Shown here piece after piece: positions 54,346 to 63,649 of a stretch of 64,000 nt of DNA. The notes below the pieces were generated by a model. It saw nothing but the letters and a program-made list of their open reading frames with translations. It did not search any database and was not told where the DNA came from. The stretch is taken from NCBI RefSeq assembly GCF_009451885.1, contig NZ_WIAO01000014.1:62001-126000 (forward strand), in the 5' to 3' direction. This DNA comes from Glycomyces albidus. Its GTDB lineage: Bacteria; Actinomycetota; Actinomycetes; Mycobacteriales; Micromonosporaceae. How positions within the stretch are numbered: position 1 is the first letter of the stretch; each line of letters starts with the position of its first letter. The translations under genes were made by a program, and so were the position numbers.

Positions 54346-55350
54346 TCAGCCGCGGAGGCGCTTGGCCGCCTCCCGGCTCGCCTCCATCGCGAAGCGGGCG
54401 TAGTCGGGACTCGCCCCGGCCATGCCGCAGGTCGTCGCGATGCTCACCTGGCGCGGCAGCTGCTCGGGCGCGAACCCGAGCCGGTTCCACAGTGCCCGGA
54501 CGCGGTCCGCGGCGGACTTGTCGGCGCCGGGGTGCGGCTGCCCGAGGGCGGGCACGACGCCGGCGACGAGGCGGCCGCCGCGGTCGATGAACTCGCCGAT
54601 GGCGTCCACGCGCGGCACGTCGTCGAGGTCGAGGATCGACAGGTCCAGCGAGACCGCCTGCGCGCCGGCCTCCTGGAGGAGCAGCACGGGCACGTCCGGG
54701 GCGCAGCAGTGCACGACGAGCGGTACGCCGACCGCGTCGGCGACCTCGCGGAGCCGGTCCCGCGCCACCTCGACCGGCACCCGCCGGTAGAAGTCGAGCC
54801 CGGACTCGGTGTTGACCCGGCCCGCCAGCGCGGCGGGCAGGTTCGGTTCGTCGAGCTGGATCGACAAGGCGGCCTTGGGCATCCGGGCCTGGGCGGCGGC
54901 GATGTAGGTGCGCAGGCCCTCGCCGAGGGACGCGGCGATGTCGGCGACCGCGCCGGGGTCGGCGAGCATCGCGCCGCCGGTGCGGCGCCACAGGTTCGCG
55001 GCGAGCGTGAAGGGGCCGACGGCGGTGAGGCGCACGGGCCCGGTCGCGTTCACGTCGAGGAGCGCGTCGAGGTCGCGTTCGAGGAAGTCGGCGGCGCGTC
55101 GGGCGTCGACGCCGGGCAGGTCGGCGATCTCCCAGCGGAAGGCCCACCACTGGACGGGCAGGTCGGCGAGGAGGCCGGCCCCGCGGCCGATCATGTCGGC
55201 GCCGAGCCCGCGGCCGGGCAGCTCGGGCAGGTAGGGCCATTCGGGGAGCTCCCCGAAGACGATGTTGACGGCTTCGCCGATGTCGTTCCCGGGCAGGGAG
55301 CCGACGCCGGTGGCGACGCCTGAGGGGAGGGCTTCAGCGGCGTCAGGCAC
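54346..55350 (-). CDS. Short cobalamin-independent methionine synthase-like protein
   Basis: 334 aa, about the size of the MetE C-terminal domain alone. [40 protein letters not shown] (likely zinc His/Cys) and [11 protein letters not shown] (third Cys) are kept. Such short forms may transfer methyl groups from another donor. GTG 55350 overlaps the end of mnmA by 8 bp. It ends a run: cysteine desulfurase, mnmA, then this gene. Confidence 0.86.
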   Translation of the reverse strand: MPDAAEALPSGVATGVGSLPGNDIGEAVNIVFGELPEWPYLPELPGRGLGADMIGRGAGLLADLPVQWWAFRWEIADLPGVDARRAADFLERDLDALLDVNATGPVRLTAVGPFTLAANLWRRTGGAMLADPGAVADIAASLGEGLRTYIAAAQARMPKAALSIQLDEPNLPAALAGRVNTESGLDFYRRVPVEVARDRLREVADAVGVPLVVHCCAPDVPVLLLQEAGAQAVSLDLSILDLDDVPRVDAIGEFIDRGGRLVAGVVPALGQPHPGADKSAADRVRALWNRLGFAPEQLPRQVSIATTCGMAGASPDYARFAMEASREAAKRLRG

Positions 55351-56467
55351 GGGCGGCCGCAAGGGGTTCCGCCGCGCCGTCGGTCGCGCGGTCCGCGGTG
55401 TCGATGGTCCCGGAGGCGAGCACGGCGTCGCCCTGCCCGGCGTCGGGGTCGTAGACGACGAGGGCCTGCCCGGCGGCGACGCCGTAGGCGGGCTTGTGGA
55501 GGCGTGCGGTGAGGCCGCCGTCCTCGACGGCGACCGTGGCGGGGTAGACCTCGCCGTGGGCGCGGAGCTGGATCTCGGCGTCGAAGGCGCCGGTGCGCTC
55601 GGGGGCGAGCCAGACCGGCGCGCCGGTGCGGATGCGGTCGACGCGGAGCGCCTCGCGGGGGCCGACTTCGACGCGGTTGTCGACGGGCGTGATCGACAGG
55701 ACGTAGCGGGGCCTGCCGTCGGCGGCGGGGCGCTTGAGGCCCAGGCCGTGGCGCTGGCCGACGGTGAACTGGTGGGAGCCGTCGTGGCTGCCGAGGACTT
55801 CACCGGTGGCGGAGTCGACGATGTCGCCGGTGGCGCTGCCGAGCCGGTTCTTGAGGAAGCCGGCGGTGTCGCCGTCGGCGATGAAGCAGATGTCGTGGCT
55901 GTCGGGCTTGCGGGCGACGGCGAGGCCGCGCTCCTCGGCTTCGATCCTGACCTGGTCCTTCGGTGTGTCGCCGAGGGGGAACATCGAGTGGGCGAGCTGC
56001 GCGGGGGTGAGCACGGCGAGGACGTAGGACTGGTCCTTGCCGGGGTCGACGGCGCGGCGCAGGAGGCCGTCCTCGCCTTTGCGGGCGTAGTGGCCGGTGG
56101 CGACGGCGTCGAAGCCGAGGGCCATGGCGCGGTCGAGGACGGCGGCGAACTTGATCTTCTCGTTGCAGCGCAGGCACGGGTTCGGGGTGCGCCCGTTCGC
56201 GTACTCGTCGTAGAAGTTCTCCACGACGTCCTCGTGGAAGCGCTCGGCCATGTCCCACACGTAGAAGGGGATGCCGATGACGTCGGCGGCGCGGCGCGCG
56301 TCGCGGGAGTCCTCGATGGTGCAGCAGCCGCGGGCCCCGGTCCGGTAGGTCTGGGGGTTCTTGGACAGCGCCAGGTGGACGCCGGTGACGTCGTGCCCGG
56401 CCTCGACGGCGCGGGCGGCGGCGACGGCCGAGTCGACTCCGCCGCTCATGGCGGCCAGTACTCGCAT
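55343..56467 (-). CDS. mnmA: tRNA-specific 2-thiouridylase
   Basis: Adds sulfur to U34 of tRNA(Glu/Gln/Lys). It is 374 aa. The PP-loop is [12 protein letters not shown]. The catalytic Cys98 is in NPCLRCN and Cys194 in [14 protein letters not shown] and VGQRHGLG are conserved. ATG 56467 has GAGAGG 7 nt upstream; ATG 56482 is possible. It begins 16 bp after the cysteine desulfurase gene, its likely sulfur donor. Confidence 0.96.
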   Translation of the reverse strand: MRVLAAMSGGVDSAVAAARAVEAGHDVTGVHLALSKNPQTYRTGARGCCTIEDSRDARRAADVIGIPFYVWDMAERFHEDVVENFYDEYANGRTPNPCLRCNEKIKFAAVLDRAMALGFDAVATGHYARKGEDGLLRRAVDPGKDQSYVLAVLTPAQLAHSMFPLGDTPKDQVRIEAEERGLAVARKPDSHDICFIADGDTAGFLKNRLGSATGDIVDSATGEVLGSHDGSHQFTVGQRHGLGLKRPAADGRPRYVLSITPVDNRVEVGPREALRVDRIRTGAPVWLAPERTGAFDAEIQLRAHGEVYPATVAVEDGGLTARLHKPAYGVAAGQALVVYDPDAGQGDAVLASGTIDTADRATDGAAEPLAAARA

Positions 56468-56483
56468 TCTCACGCCTCTCATG

Positions 56484-57641
56484 CTACGTAAGGCCGGCGG
56501 TCTTGGCGCGGCGGACGGCTTCGGGGATGGCGGCCACGAGGGCGTCGACGTCGGCTTTCGTGGTGGGCCAGCCGAGCGTGAACCGCAGGGAGGAGCGGGC
56601 GTCGTCGGGGTCGGCGCCCATGGCGAGCAGCACGTGGGAGGGCTGGGCGATCCCGGCCGAGCAGGCCGATCCTGTGGCGCATTCGACACCGGCGGCGTCG
56701 AGGAGCATGAGGAGGGCGTCGCCTTCGCAGCCGGGGAACGAGAGGTGCGCGTTGCCGGGGAGTCGGTGCTCGGGGTCGCCGTTGTAGACGGCGTCGGGGA
56801 CGGCCCGGCGGACGCGGGCGACGAGGTCGTCGCGCAGGGCCGCGAGCCGCTTCGACTCGGTCTCCTGGGTGCGGACGGCGTGGGCCACGGCTTCGGCGAG
56901 CGCGGCGATGCCGGGCACGTCGAGGGTGCCGGAGCGGATCTCCCGCTCCTGCCCGCCGCCGTGCAGGAGCGGGACGGCGGTGACGTCGCGGCGCAGCAGG
57001 AGCGCGCCGGTGCCGGTGGGGCCGCCGAGTTTGTGGCCGGAGAGGGTGAGGGCGGCGGCGCCGGAGGCGGCGAAGTCGACCGGGACGTGGCCGACGGCCT
57101 GGACGGCGTCGGTGTGGACGGGGACGCCGTGGGATTCGGCGAGCGCGGCGATCTCGGCGACCGGCTGGAGGGTGCCGACCTCGTTGTTCGCCCACATGCA
57201 GGTGATGACGGTGATCTCGGCGGCGCGCTCGTCGAGGAGCGCGGCGACCTCGGCGGTGTCGACGCGGCCGATCTTGTCGACGCGCAGTTCGGTGACGTCG
57301 GCCTTCTCGTGGTCACCGAGCCAGGCGACGGCGTCGGCGACGGCGTGGTGCTCGATCGCGGTGGTGACGACGCGGTTGCGCCCCTCGGTGCGGCGGGCCC
57401 AGTGGACGCCCTTGACGGCGAGGTTGTCGGCCTCGGTGCCCGAGCCGGTGAAGATGACCTCGCCGGGTTTGGCGCCGAGGGCCTCCGCGACGCGTTCGCG
57501 GGCCTCTTCGACGGTGCGGCGGGCGGTGCGCCCGGAGCCGTGGAGGGAGGAGGCGTTCCCGAGGGACCGGGCGGTGCGCACGTAGACGTCGAGCGCTTGG
57601 GGGAGCATCGGCGTGGTGGCGGCGTGATCGAGGTAGGCCAT
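56484..57641 (-). CDS. Cysteine desulfurase (IscS/NifS type)
   Basis: 385 aa PLP enzyme that takes sulfur from cysteine. [12 protein letters not shown] at the start, TSGATEAxN-like [12 protein letters not shown], Lys204 ([12 protein letters not shown]) and Cys327 (ATGSACSAG) are present. GGAGAGG lies 3 nt before ATG 57641. It is the first gene of the run that supplies sulfur for tRNA thiolation by MnmA. Confidence 0.96.
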   Translation of the reverse strand: MAYLDHAATTPMLPQALDVYVRTARSLGNASSLHGSGRTARRTVEEARERVAEALGAKPGEVIFTGSGTEADNLAVKGVHWARRTEGRNRVVTTAIEHHAVADAVAWLGDHEKADVTELRVDKIGRVDTAEVAALLDERAAEITVITCMWANNEVGTLQPVAEIAALAESHGVPVHTDAVQAVGHVPVDFAASGAAALTLSGHKLGGPTGTGALLLRRDVTAVPLLHGGGQEREIRSGTLDVPGIAALAEAVAHAVRTQETESKRLAALRDDLVARVRRAVPDAVYNGDPEHRLPGNAHLSFPGCEGDALLMLLDAAGVECATGSACSAGIAQPSHVLLAMGADPDDARSSLRFTLGWPTTKADVDALVAAIPEAVRRAKTAGLT

Positions 57642-57784
57642 GGCCTCTCCAGTCTACGTTCGATCCGCGGAATGCGGCCTTCGCCGTGGCCGACGCGTTG
57701 CGGGTCACGCCCTCCGGCGGCGGCGCCGGGTGTAGCGTGTTCCGGTCCGCGGGACGCGCTTCAGGCGGGCCGAGATGTCGGCCT

Positions 57785-57844
57785 CTGACGCGATGGTCGG
57801 CCCGCGATAGAATCTGACGAATCCTCCTACGTTTCCGGTATAGA
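57785..57844 (+). promoter_or_regulatory. Promoter of the HTH regulator gene
   Basis: -35 CTGACG (57785-57790), exact 17-bp spacer and -10 TAGAAT (57808-57813). A second -35-like CTGACG (57814-57819) with TATAGA (57839-57844) lies just downstream. Confidence 0.55.
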
Positions 57845-57913
57845 GGAGTCGCCGCCCCGAGACCGGGTTGTGAAGCAGACCTCGCAAGCCGAGTCGAGAG
57901 AAAGTGTGTGCCG

Positions 57914-58825
57914 ATGACGCCCGAGCTCGCCGAAGCGCTCCGCACAGGGCCGTTCCACACCGCCCTGCGGGTCGCCATCCAGGCCAGCGGGCTCGGCCTC
58001 GACCGCATCCGGCACCGCCTCGCCATGCGCGGGATCACGGTGTCGACGACGAGCCTGAGCTACTGGCAGTCCGGCCGTTCCCGTCCCGAGCGGGCCGAGT
58101 CCCTCGCGGCCGTCACCGCCCTCGAAGACCTGCTGGAGCTCCCCGCCGGGTCCCTGCGGGTGCTGCTCGGTCCGAAGCGGGCCCGCGGGCCCCGCTCGAT
58201 CCGCGGCCAGCTCCCCCGCCCGGACGCGGTCCTCGGCGGCGACGCGGTCCGCGAGCTGTGCGACCAGGTGCCCGCCTCGCGCGAGCACACGCTCGACATC
58301 TTGAGCCAGCAGGTGGTCGTGCACGTCGACTCGCAGTGGCAGGAGTCGCTGTTCGAGCTGTCGATGCTGGTCCGGGCGAGGCGCGACGATGTGGACCGGT
58401 ACATCCTGCTCTACCGCGGCGACACCGGCTGCGACATCGACGACATCGAGTTCAAACCGGTCCGCGACTGCACCGTCCCGAACGTGCTGCGCCACGCCGA
58501 GGCGCCGGTCGCGTTGGCGGAGATCGTGTTCGACACGCCGCTGCCGAAGGGCGCGACGCACCTGTTCGAGATCGTCGTGCAGGGCAACGGCGGCGTCTCC
58601 AGCGGGCACGGGAACGCGTTCCGGTACCCGGTGGACCAGTACTCGCTCCAGGTGCGGTTCTCGCCGGACGCGGTGCCGAAGCGGGTGTACCGCTTCGCGC
58701 AGTCGAGCCTCCAGCGGGAGAAGCGCGAGACCGGCGACCTGCAGCTGGGTCCGAACCGGACGGTGGCGCTGGCGGAGCCGGTGCCGAGGCCCGGCGCGCT
58801 GGGCATCGGCTGGGAGATCGGCTGA
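57914..58825 (+). CDS. HTH protein with an uncharacterised C-terminal domain
   Basis: 303 aa. Residues about 10-80 form a helix-turn-helix of the XRE type (LRVAIQASGLGLDRIRHRLAMRG, SLSYWQSGRSRPERAE). The rest (about 100-300) is a beta-rich domain that I do not recognise, with SQQVVVHVDSQW and FEIVVQGNGGV. ATG 57914 has GAGAGAAAG 9 nt upstream; GTG 57908 is an alternative. Close relatives seem to be restricted to actinomycetes. Its target is unknown. Confidence 0.75.
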   Translation: MTPELAEALRTGPFHTALRVAIQASGLGLDRIRHRLAMRGITVSTTSLSYWQSGRSRPERAESLAAVTALEDLLELPAGSLRVLLGPKRARGPRSIRGQLPRPDAVLGGDAVRELCDQVPASREHTLDILSQQVVVHVDSQWQESLFELSMLVRARRDDVDRYILLYRGDTGCDIDDIEFKPVRDCTVPNVLRHAEAPVALAEIVFDTPLPKGATHLFEIVVQGNGGVSSGHGNAFRYPVDQYSLQVRFSPDAVPKRVYRFAQSSLQREKRETGDLQLGPNRTVALAEPVPRPGALGIGWEIG

Positions 58826-58836
58826 AGGACGTGCGA

Positions 58837-58868
58837 AAGGGCGCCTTCGGGGAACCGAAGGCGCCCTT
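58837..58868. terminator. Bidirectional terminator
   Basis: A perfect 14-bp stem AAGGGCGCCTTCGG/CCGAAGGCGCCCTT with a 4-nt loop, between the convergent HTH and bioY genes. Confidence 0.85.
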
Positions 58869-58894
58869 GGCGTCTCGTTGCGCGGTCGGCGGGG

Positions 58895-59506
58895 CTAGTC
58901 CTCGTGGCGGAACCGCTTGACGGCCCACCAGGTGCCGGGGAGCAGCAGCGCGGCGAAGACGAGCTTGACGAAGTCGCCGGCGAGGAACGGGACCATGCCC
59001 GCTTCGAGGGCCTGGGAGGCGCTCATGTCGAGGGCGACCGCGAGGTAGGGCACGCCGAAGGCGTACATGATGACGTTGCCGACGACCATGAGGCCGACGG
59101 TCTTCACGATCGTGCGGTCGCCGCCGCGCTCGGCGAGGAAGCCGACCGCGACCGCGGCGGCGAGGAAGCCGATGATGTAGCCGAAGGTCGGCATGGCGTA
59201 GCCGGAGGTGCCCTCGGTGAACCAGGGGACGCCCGCGGCGCCGGCGGCGAGGTAGAGCGCCAGCGCCAGGCCCGCGCGCAGGGGGCCGAAGGCGGCGCCG
59301 ACGAGGAGCACGGTGAACGTGGTGAGCACGAACGGGACCGGGCTGATCTGCGGGATGGTGAACGCGACCTGCGCGGAAGCCCCGACGGCACCGGCGCCGG
59401 CGAGTACGAGCACGGCGTCCCGGGCGATCGCGGCCGCCCGTGTCGAGGCGGGCAGGAGGTCGGCGAGTACGCGGGGCGCGGCGATCGTGGCGGCTGAGGC
59501 GACCAT
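58895..59506 (-). CDS. bioY: Biotin transporter BioY
   Basis: Biotin-binding S component of an ECF transporter. It is 203 aa with six membrane helices. FTIPQISPVPFVLTTFTVLLVGAAFG, AAGVPWFTEGTSGYAMPTFGYIIGF and GNVIMYAFGVPYLA are typical. No BioM or BioN is adjacent, so it uses a shared energy module or acts alone. ATG 59506 has GGAGG 8 nt upstream. A 16-bp palindrome sits about 43 bp upstream. Confidence 0.95.
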   Translation of the reverse strand: MVASAATIAAPRVLADLLPASTRAAAIARDAVLVLAGAGAVGASAQVAFTIPQISPVPFVLTTFTVLLVGAAFGPLRAGLALALYLAAGAAGVPWFTEGTSGYAMPTFGYIIGFLAAAVAVGFLAERGGDRTIVKTVGLMVVGNVIMYAFGVPYLAVALDMSASQALEAGMVPFLAGDFVKLVFAALLLPGTWWAVKRFRHED

Positions 59507-59548
59507 TGCGGATTCCTCCAACATCATCTGTAGGTTCTATATAACGAG

Positions 59549-59564
59549 AGGCTTCCGGAAGCCT
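59549..59564. promoter_or_regulatory. Perfect palindrome in the bioY promoter, candidate operator
   Basis: AGGCTTCCGGAAGCCT is a perfect 16-bp palindrome with no spacer, directly upstream (minus strand) of a TATATA -10-like stretch (59538-59543). Repressor binding there would control biotin uptake. The protein is unknown. Confidence 0.5.
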
Positions 59565-59797
59565 AACGCACCGCTGTTACGACCGCGTGACGGCCCGGCG
59601 GGCCTGCGGCGGGAAGCGATCACCGCGGCTCGGCCGGTCTGCACCGGGCCGGGACCGCCGCCCGGCCGGCACCCCGGCCGCGCAGCGCGTGTCGGCTTCC
59701 CGACATGACGCGGTCGGTACGTTGTAGCGCCCCCGGACCGGCCTTACGCTGCGATGAGCGGTGGGTGCCCCTGTCCCCCAGCGTGCTTGGAGCCGCC

Positions 59798-61012
59798 GTG
59801 ATCCCGCTTGAGACCGACTCCGAAGACCTGCCCGAGGGCATGCCGTACCTCAGGGAGACCCGCCACGACCCTCCGGCCGCGCTCCTCGCGCTCCAGGACC
59901 GGCCGCTGCGGCGCATGAAGTACTACCCGGACGGCGCCGAAGGCTGGCTCGTGACCGGCTACGCCGAGTCCCGCCGGATCCTGTCCGACCCCCGCTTCGT
60001 CACCGGCGAGCGCTTCGTCCGCTCGCCGACCGAGCTGCCGCACTTCTTCGTGTCCTCCTCCGAGCACGTGCCGCCCGGGTTCTTCTTCTTCACCGACCCG
60101 CCCGACCACACCCGCCTGCGGCGCAAGATCACCGGCGCCCTGACCCTCAAGCGCATGAAGGACCTCGGGCCGCGGATCACCGACATCGTCGACGACTCGA
60201 TCGCGGCCCTGCGGGACGCCGGCAGCGGCGCCGACCTCATGCGCGAGTTCGGCCTGCCGGTGCCGTCGCTGGTCATCTGCGAGATGCTCGGCGTCCCGTA
60301 CGCCGACCGCGACCGGTTCCAGCGGACCTCCAACGACATCTTCGACCAGGTGCTGCCCGTCGAGAGGCGCAGCGAGGCGGCGGCGGAGCTGTTCGCCTAC
60401 GTCCGGGAGCTCGTCCCCGCCAAGCGGACCGACCCCGGCGCCGACATGCTCAGCGCCCTCGCCGCCGATGACGACCTCACCGACGACGAGGCCGCCGGCA
60501 TCGGCATGATCCTGCTGCTGGGCGGCCACGAGACCACCGCGAACATGTTCGGGCTGGGCACGCTCGCGCTGCTCGAGCACCCCGACCAGCTCGCCCGGCT
60601 GCGCGCCGAACCCGAGCTGATGGAAGGGGCGGTCGAGGAGCTGCTGCGGTACCTGACCGTCGCCCACGCGGGCATGATGCGGATCGTGAAGGAGGACGCC
60701 GAGATCGACGGGCGGCTCCTGCGGGCGGGCGAGTACATCACCGTCGCACCGCACGCGGCCAACCGCGATCCGGCCCGCTTCGACCGGCCGAACGAGTTCG
60801 ACGTCGGCCGGGACGCCCAGGGCCACATCGCCTTCGGGCACGGCGTGCACCAGTGCGTGGGCCAGCAGCTCGCTCGCGTGGAGATGCGCATCGGCTTCGC
60901 GAGGCTCCTCGCCGCGTTCCCGGGCCTGCGCCTGGCGGTGCCGCCGGAGGAGATCCCGCTGCGCACCGGCATGTTCATCTACGGCGTCGACTCGCTCCCC
61001 GTGGCCTGGTAG
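59798..61012 (+). CDS. Cytochrome P450
   Basis: 404 aa soluble bacterial monooxygenase, probably of the CYP105-like group. The I-helix is LLGGHETTAN (Thr246), the K-helix ExxR is Glu281-Arg284 and the haem loop is FGHGVHQCVG (Cys353). GTG 59798 has TTGGAG 7 nt upstream. A [3Fe-4S] ferredoxin follows 8 bp later and is its likely electron donor. The substrate cannot be read. Confidence 0.95.
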   Translation: MIPLETDSEDLPEGMPYLRETRHDPPAALLALQDRPLRRMKYYPDGAEGWLVTGYAESRRILSDPRFVTGERFVRSPTELPHFFVSSSEHVPPGFFFFTDPPDHTRLRRKITGALTLKRMKDLGPRITDIVDDSIAALRDAGSGADLMREFGLPVPSLVICEMLGVPYADRDRFQRTSNDIFDQVLPVERRSEAAAELFAYVRELVPAKRTDPGADMLSALAADDDLTDDEAAGIGMILLLGGHETTANMFGLGTLALLEHPDQLARLRAEPELMEGAVEELLRYLTVAHAGMMRIVKEDAEIDGRLLRAGEYITVAPHAANRDPARFDRPNEFDVGRDAQGHIAFGHGVHQCVGQQLARVEMRIGFARLLAAFPGLRLAVPPEEIPLRTGMFIYGVDSLPVAW

Positions 61013-61020
61013 GTGGAGCG

Positions 61021-61218
61021 ATGAGGATCGCCGCCGACCGGGAGCGGTGCGCCAGCGCGGGCATGTGCGCGCTGACCGCGCCGGGGGTCTTCGACCAGGA
61101 CGACGAGGACGGCAGGGTGCTCGTGCTCAACGCCGAGCCAGAGGCCGGGGACGCGGAGGAAGCGGCCGACGCGGTCGGGCTGTGCCCCTCGGGCGCGCTG
61201 ACCGTGACGGAGCCGTAG
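61021..61218 (+). CDS. [3Fe-4S] ferredoxin partner of the P450
   Basis: 65 aa. Three cluster Cys (RCASAGMCALTAPGVFD and GLCPSGAL) with the second-position Cys replaced, the pattern of P450-linked ferredoxins in actinomycetes. GGAG lies 2-3 nt before ATG 61021. It is co-transcribed with the P450; no ferredoxin reductase is adjacent. Confidence 0.93.
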   Translation: MRIAADRERCASAGMCALTAPGVFDQDDEDGRVLVLNAEPEAGDAEEAADAVGLCPSGALTVTEP

Positions 61219-61353
61219 CCGCGGAGGCGGCCGGCCGCGGCCGCCGGCCGAGCCGCCGCCCGCTTTGAACGGTGCACGCCGCAGCGGCCCGGATTCGCCC
61301 GCGGGCGCGCAGCCGCGCTCGGCCGGCGGTGCGCCTCTGGTGCGGAACGACCT

Positions 61354-61390
61354 GCGGCCCGGTCCGCGCATCGAGCGGGGACCGGGCCGC
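61354..61390. terminator. Bidirectional hairpin
   Basis: A perfect 12-bp stem (61354-61365 with 61379-61390), 13-nt loop, between the convergent ferredoxin and etfA genes. Confidence 0.7.
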
Positions 61391-61403
61391 GGGGCCTGTC
61401 GTC

Positions 61404-62333
61404 TTACTTGCGCTTCTCGATCTCTTCGAGGGCCTGCGGGAGCACCTGGAAGAGGTCGCCGACGACGCCGAAGTCGGCCATGCCGAAGATCGGGGCGTCG
61501 GCGTCCTTGTTGACGGCCACGATGACCCGCGAGGTCTGCATGCCCGCGCGGTGCTGGATCGCGCCCGAGATGCCCGCGGCGACGTAGAGCTGCGGGCTCA
61601 CGGTCGTCCCGGTCTGGCCGACCTGGAACTTGTGCGGGTAGTAGCCGGCGTCGGTCGCGGCGCGCGAGGCGCCGACCGCGCCGCCGAGGGCGTCGGCCAC
61701 GCGCTCGATGAGCGCGAAGTCCTCGGCCGAGCCGACGCCGCGGCCGCCGGAGACGACGATGCGGGCCTCGGACAGGGCGGGCCGGTCCCCGGCGGGCTCG
61801 TCGACCCGCTGGGCGACCTTGACGCGCTGGTCGGATTCGGCGACGGTGGCGTTCACGGTCTCGACCTCGGGCGAGGACGGGGCCGGGGCCGGCTCGGTGG
61901 CGCCGAGCTTGATCGTGGCGAGCGTGAAGCCCTTGGTGGCCTTGGCCGTCACGATCGTGGTGCCCGCGAAGGCGTCCTGGGTCGCGGTCCCGTCGGGCGC
62001 CAGGCCCGAGAGGTCGGTCATGAGCCCGTTGTCGAGCGCGACGGCCGTGCGGGCCGCGAGGGCCTTGCCCTCGTCGGTGCTCGGCAGCAGGAAGTAGTCC
62101 GGAGCGACCTTGCGCGCCAGGTCGGTCAGGACCGTCGCCTTCGGATCGACGAAGTAGTCGTCGATGCCGGGGGCCTCGACCCGGTAGACCTTGGCGGCGC
62201 CGTACTCGCCCGCGAGCGAGGCGGAGGCGTCGTCGAAGGCGACGGCGGAGACGTCGCCGAGCGTGCGCGCGAGCGTGAGCACCTCGGCGGCGTGTTTGCC
62301 GGAGTTCGGTACGTATACGAGGATGTCGGTCAT
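61404..62333 (-). CDS. etfA: Electron transfer flavoprotein subunit alpha
   Basis: Carries electrons from acyl-CoA dehydrogenases to the respiratory chain. It is 309 aa. The FAD-binding C-terminal half has [55 protein letters not shown] and [18 protein letters not shown]. It follows etfB, 26 bp downstream, in one operon. Confidence 0.97.
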   Translation of the reverse strand: MTDILVYVPNSGKHAAEVLTLARTLGDVSAVAFDDASASLAGEYGAAKVYRVEAPGIDDYFVDPKATVLTDLARKVAPDYFLLPSTDEGKALAARTAVALDNGLMTDLSGLAPDGTATQDAFAGTTIVTAKATKGFTLATIKLGATEPAPAPSSPEVETVNATVAESDQRVKVAQRVDEPAGDRPALSEARIVVSGGRGVGSAEDFALIERVADALGGAVGASRAATDAGYYPHKFQVGQTGTTVSPQLYVAAGISGAIQHRAGMQTSRVIVAVNKDADAPIFGMADFGVVGDLFQVLPQALEEIEKRK

Positions 62334-62359
62334 GGCGGTCTCACGGTCCTTTCGGCGGC

Positions 62360-63130
62360 TCAGATGAACTTCTCGGCGGCGAGGAATTCGGCGAGGGCGG
62401 TCCCGCCCTGGCCTTCGTCGGTGACGATCTGACCGGCGGTCCGCTCGGGCCGCGCGGCGGCGCCGACGACCTCGTTCGCGGCGGCGGCCTGGCCGGCGGC
62501 CTCGATGCCGAGGTCGGAGAGCTGAAGCGACTCGACCGGCTTGCGCTTGGCGGCCATGATGCCCTTGAGCGACGGGTAGCGCGGCGTGTTGATGGTGTCC
62601 CAGACCGAGACGATCGCGGGCAGGTTCGCGGTGAGCACGTCGTATCCGTTGGCGCGCTGGTGCTCCACGGTGACGGAGGTGCCGTCGGTGTCGATCTTGC
62701 GGGCGCCGGTCAGGGCCGGGGCCCCGGTGCGGGCGGCCAGGAGCTGCGGCATGACGCCCATGTTCGAGTCGGTGGACTCGGCGCCGGCGATGACGAGATC
62801 CCATTCCAGGCGGCCGAGCGCGGCGGCCAGGATCGCGGAGGTGGTCAGCGCGTCCGAGCCGGCGACCGCGTCGTCCTCGATGTGGACGGCCTTGTCGGCG
62901 CCCATGGCGAGGGTCTTGCGGATGGTCTCGGTGGCCTGGCCGGGGCCGAGCGTCAGGACGGTCACCTCGCCGCCGTGGGCCTCTTTGAGCTGGAGCGCGG
63001 CTTCGACGGCGTATTCGTCGAGCTCGCCCATGACGTTGTTGGCGCCGTTGCGGTCGACCCGCAACTGGGCGTCCAGTTGTCTCGCGAGTCCCGAGTCGGG
63101 TACCTGCTTGACCAGAACCACGATGTTCAT
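62360..63130 (-). CDS. etfB: Electron transfer flavoprotein subunit beta
   Basis: AMP-binding subunit of ETF, 256 aa. NIVVLVKQVPDS at the start, NVMGELDEYAVEAALQLKE, TLGPGQATETIRKTLAMGAD, AGAESTDSNMGVMPQLLA and RYPSLKGIMAAKRKP are conserved. GGAGG lies 7 nt before ATG 63130. A palindrome overlaps its promoter. Confidence 0.97.
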   Translation of the reverse strand: MNIVVLVKQVPDSGLARQLDAQLRVDRNGANNVMGELDEYAVEAALQLKEAHGGEVTVLTLGPGQATETIRKTLAMGADKAVHIEDDAVAGSDALTTSAILAAALGRLEWDLVIAGAESTDSNMGVMPQLLAARTGAPALTGARKIDTDGTSVTVEHQRANGYDVLTANLPAIVSVWDTINTPRYPSLKGIMAAKRKPVESLQLSDLGIEAAGQAAAANEVVGAAARPERTAGQIVTDEGQGGTALAEFLAAEKFI

Positions 63131-63228
63131 AGACAACCTCCGAGGTCGTTCCTGTCTCGCCGAACTTGCGGCCCGCGAACTTCGCCGAGCCTGTACTGGG
63201 CCTTGCACCGGCCCTGAGCCTAGGGCCG

Positions 63229-63259
63229 ACTATATCCTACGAAGTTACTATCGAGTAAC
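63229..63259 (-). promoter_or_regulatory. etfBA promoter with perfect palindromic operator
   Basis: GTTACTATCGAGTAAC (63244-63259) is a perfect 6+4+6 palindrome. On the minus strand a -10 TATAGT lies at 63229-63234, so the palindrome covers the -35 region. Such sites are typical of TetR repressors of fatty-acid degradation in actinomycetes. Confidence 0.6.
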
Positions 63260-63325
63260 ACCACGGAGGGCGCAACACCCCGAGCCGTTGTTGTACCGGC
63301 GGCCCCGGGCAGGCATGATTGGGAC

Positions 63326-63649
63326 ATGATCCGCGCGTTCGTCTTCCTCTTCTTGGCGCACCTGGCGCTGGTCATCGCCGCGCTCGCCGACTGCCTTGGG
63401 GGCGAGCACCATCCCCGGAGGCTCACGCGGGCCTGGTGGGTGGTCATCATTCTGTTCGTGCCGGTCGCCGGAGGCGTGCTCTGGTTCTCGGCGGGCCGGG
63501 CCCGGCCGCCGCGGCCGAGGCCAGGCACGGGACGCTCGGGCAGCACCGGCGGACCGAGGAGCCCCAAGGGACCGGTGGCGCCCGACGACGACCCCGACTT
63601 CCTCCGCGACATCGACCGCCGCCTCCGCGACGAGAACAAAGAGGACTGA
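63326..63649 (+). CDS. Small membrane protein with phospholipase-D N-terminal (PLDc_N) domain
   Basis: 107 aa. Two membrane helices (about 4-24 and 36-56) with LADCLGG and RRLTRAWWVVIILFVPVAGGVLWFSAGR match PLDc_N, here as a standalone protein. The C-terminal tail is disordered and charged. Function is unknown. It is convergent with clpX, whose stop adjoins its own. Confidence 0.85.
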   Translation: MIRAFVFLFLAHLALVIAALADCLGGEHHPRRLTRAWWVVIILFVPVAGGVLWFSAGRARPPRPRPGTGRSGSTGGPRSPKGPVAPDDDPDFLRDIDRRLRDENKED

